Source of the DNA: a virus | Strand: one strand, 5' to 3' | Virus record (IMG/VR): IMGVR_UViG_3300035189_000042 | Coordinates: 1 to 39,344 of that record | DNA length: 39,344 nt | Shown: positions 37,828 through 39,344 of the stretch, piece by piece | Layout of the letters: each line of letters begins with the position of its first letter | Position numbering within the stretch: position 1 is the first letter of the stretch | Program-made: the position numbers and the translations under genes | The notes under the pieces: generated by a model | Database searches by the model: none | The model's input: only the letters and a program-made list of their open reading frames with translations | Told to the model about the DNA's origin: nothing

Positions 37828-38568
37828 GTGCCTAACCTGATCGGACTCTCGGCTGACTTCGACAATGCAGTCCGCGCCGTCACGGAACTCAAGGATGTGC
37901 AGCTTCCTTTTGCGATCGCCCGCACCCTGACGTTTCTCGCTCAAGACGGACAGGCGGCCAGCCTGGGTGAGATCGAGAGCGGGGTTTTCAAGCTCCGGAA
38001 CGACTGGACCACGCGCAACACGAAGATCACGCCAGCGACGAAGCAGACCATGCAGTCCGAGGTCTACACCGACACCGGCAACCGCAGCACTGGTGCGCCG
38101 GACTACATGGAGCGCCAGGAGGATGGCGGCGAGCGCGTGCCGGTCAACGGCCGCAGGCACATCGCAATCCCGACGAAGTATCTCCGCCAGATGACCGGCA
38201 ACGGTCCAATCCCCGCCGAGCTCCGGCCGAAGGCGATGCTCGCCTACGCGCAGCAGGGTGGCAAGCGCCTGACCAAAGGCGGTAAGCTGCGCGGGGTCTC
38301 GGGGACCATCCATGGCATGTACTTTTTTCTGGTGCCGCTGAAGTCAGGCGGTCTGGCAATCCTCGCCCGCCAGGCGAACGACGCCCGCGAGAACGCTTAC
38401 CCCATGTACATCCTGGTCACCAAGGCGAGCGTGCGGAAGCGGATCCACCTCGACGACGACGTGGAGGAAGCGATCCGAAAGAACCTCGATCGCCGCTTCC
38501 AGATGGCCGCTGCCGAAACCATGATGAACGACGCCCTGCGCGGAAGTGGCCTCAGCGTGAAGTTCTAG
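37828..38568 (+). CDS. Conserved phage virion-type protein of unknown function
   Basis: A 246-residue protein starting at GTG 37828 (VPNLIGLSADFDNAVRAV). It has an N-terminal LPFAIARTLTFLAQD helix, a central IPTKYLRQMTGNGPIPAEL and AYAQQGGKRLTKGGKLR, and a helical end (VEEAIRKNLDRRFQMAAAET). Similar layouts occur in proteins coded near tail genes of lambda- and Mu-like phages, but their role is not established. It is divergent from gpM and thus isolated from other plus-strand late genes. The long upstream open frame is a shadow of gpM. Confidence 0.72.
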   Translation: MPNLIGLSADFDNAVRAVTELKDVQLPFAIARTLTFLAQDGQAASLGEIESGVFKLRNDWTTRNTKITPATKQTMQSEVYTDTGNRSTGAPDYMERQEDGGERVPVNGRRHIAIPTKYLRQMTGNGPIPAELRPKAMLAYAQQGGKRLTKGGKLRGVSGTIHGMYFFLVPLKSGGLAILARQANDARENAYPMYILVTKASVRKRIHLDDDVEEAIRKNLDRRFQMAAAETMMNDALRGSGLSVKF

Positions 38569-38623
38569 CGTGTGTAGGCTGCGATACAGACGGGCACCTG
38601 GCCGCCGCGTAAGGTTGCCACAC

Positions 38624-38902
38624 ATGAAAATCAGAGATCTGTCCCTCGCCATTCTTGGATGCATTGCCCTGTTTGCACCCGTCGCCCCCGCCCAGAACGC
38701 CCCTCACGTCGTTTTCGTTGTCGACAAGATCCAGACCGTCGGCCGAGCCAACGCCAACAGCTACGGCATCTTCGGCACCAACGCAACGAGCACAAGCACC
38801 GAGTTCCACACAGGGCCGAACGTCACCGTGGCGCTGATATCGGGCATTTCAGTTTCCCTTCCCCATCGCTTGCGAAACCACATCCGAGTTGGCTTCGCGT
38901 AG
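38624..38902 (+). CDS. Small secreted protein beside integrase, possible moron or truncated gene
   Basis: A 92-residue protein with a clear Sec signal peptide (KIRDLSLAILGCIALFAPVA, cleavage after PAQ/NA). The mature part is about 68 residues, Thr/Asn/Ser-rich, without recognised motif (VVFVVDKIQTVGRANAN, NATSTSTEFHTGPN). Its last 18 codons overlap the 3' end of int on the other strand, and the final residues (HRLRNHIRVGFA) look like shadow sequence. It may be a lysogenic-conversion gene, or a host gene cut short at the attachment site, which usually lies beside int. Start ATG 38624 has AAGG 11 bases upstream. Confidence 0.55.
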   Translation: MKIRDLSLAILGCIALFAPVAPAQNAPHVVFVVDKIQTVGRANANSYGIFGTNATSTSTEFHTGPNVTVALISGISVSLPHRLRNHIRVGFA

Positions 38903-39344
38903 ATCCTCCAGGCGGACCTGGCCGTAGACCTGCGCCGTGGTGCGGATGTCGGCGTGCCGCATCAGGTCGCGCTGCACCGTCAGCGGGACTTTGTCGGCGT
39001 CCATCCACGATTTGTAACTGTGTCTGAACGTGTGCCAGCCCAGCGAGAACGGCAGCCCGATCGCCTGGCCCAGCGGGATCAGCACCCGCGTCTGGACGGT
39101 CGAGGCGGAGTACGGGTGCTCGCCGGCACTGGTCGGGAAGACCCAGTCGTCGTCGAGCGCGTAGGGCGTGTGCGCGCGCCAGCGCAGGAAGTGCTGGGCC
39201 AGCAGCGAGTCGAGCGGCAACGGCATCGCCGAGTGGATCGTCTTCACCTTGCCGACGTGGCCCTCCACCACGGCGCGGCGTACATGCAGGATCGAGCCGG
39301 CGAAGTCGAAGTCGCCCCACTTCAGCGCCAGCAGCTCCGAGACA
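38849..39344 (-). CDS. int: Phage integrase, C-terminal part (continues at 771-1)
   Basis: Completes the 379-residue integrase begun at 771. Read from 39217 to 38849 it adds residues 258-379, with the box II motif H319-T-F-R322 (LGWHTFRHS), H345 in MRHADIRTT and the nucleophile Y355 in QVYGQVR. Bases 39218-39344 repeat the codons already present at 1-126. The stop at 38849 lies 54 bases inside the opposing small secreted gene. An attachment site is expected next to one end of this gene; none could be recognised. Confidence 0.93.
   Translation of the reverse strand, partial: VSELLALKWGDFDFAGSILHVRRAVVEGHVGKVKTIHSAMPLPLDSLLAQHFLRWRAHTPYALDDDWVFPTSAGEHPYSASTVQTRVLIPLGQAIGLPFSLGWHTFRHSYKSWMDADKVPLTVQRDLMRHADIRTTAQVYGQVRLEDLREANSDVVSQAMGKGN
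39218..39343. repeat. Terminal direct repeat, right copy
   Basis: Identical to 1-126 (see left copy). Confidence 0.93.

Noticed and set aside
1-39344. tRNA or rRNA genes
   Set aside because: No cloverleaf-like segment with CCA end or conserved TTCGANNC arm was noticed on either strand; a dedicated scan was not possible.

Overview
The window is an almost complete circular genome of a temperate siphovirus with a lambda-like gene plan. Bases 1-126 are repeated at 39218-39343, and the integrase gene reads through that join in frame: its first 257 codons lie at 771-1 on the minus strand and the rest at 39217-38849. The unit is therefore about 39,217 bp, and the window is a circle (or circularly permuted genome) cut inside int. 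The DNA is GC-rich. The host cannot be read directly; the style of the proteins at 22328-22978 and in the integrase suggests a soil bacterium, perhaps Acidobacteriota (low confidence).

Layout. (1) 0-2.8 kb, lysogeny control: integrase, excisionase, a Cro-like XRE protein and a CI-like self-cleaving repressor face each other across a divergent promoter region. (2) 2.8-9.3 kb, early rightward genes: small Cys-rich proteins and a replication initiator that carries a lambda-O-type origin inside its own coding sequence (19-bp palindromic iterons, an AT-rich stretch and a hairpin). These are followed by a lone CheY-like receiver, a ParA ATPase and a ribbon-helix-helix partner flanked by arrays of hexamers in strict 8-bp register, then a run of overlapping small genes. 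(3) 9.3-21.5 kb, rightward morphogenesis: terminase small and large subunits, a gpW-like joiner, portal, a protease-major capsid fusion with an internal start, head-tail joiners, tail tube, tail chaperones with a GGGAAAA -1 frameshift site, and tape measure. (4) 21.5-24.2 kb, a mixed cassette: a minus-strand Cys-rich ORF, two proteins of unknown function and a second tyrosine recombinase, with a 22-bp perfect palindrome and overlapping divergent promoters. (5) 37.8-24.2 kb, leftward on the minus strand: tail-tip genes M, L, a LuxR-type HTH protein, K and J, two tail fibres (one collagen-like, one ending in an SGNH hydrolase) and a lysis block with an M15 endolysin, ending at a strong terminator at 24.15 kb. 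(6) 37.8-38.9 kb: a rightward phage protein and a small secreted protein next to the 3' end of int.

How it works together: integrase and excisionase point to chromosomal lysogeny, but the ParA/RHH pair with its repeat arrays is plasmid-type partition equipment, so the prophage may also be maintained as a circle. The lambda tail order (V-G-T-H then M-L-K-J) is kept but split: H is on the plus strand and M-L-K-J is inverted onto the minus strand, with the recombinase cassette at the break. The points most worth a second look are the origin iterons, the 8-bp-register partition arrays, an Ig-like module shared by three virion proteins (in the gpL homologue it lies inside the Cys motif), and a set of promoters whose -10 box lies only 6-12 bases from the start codon.
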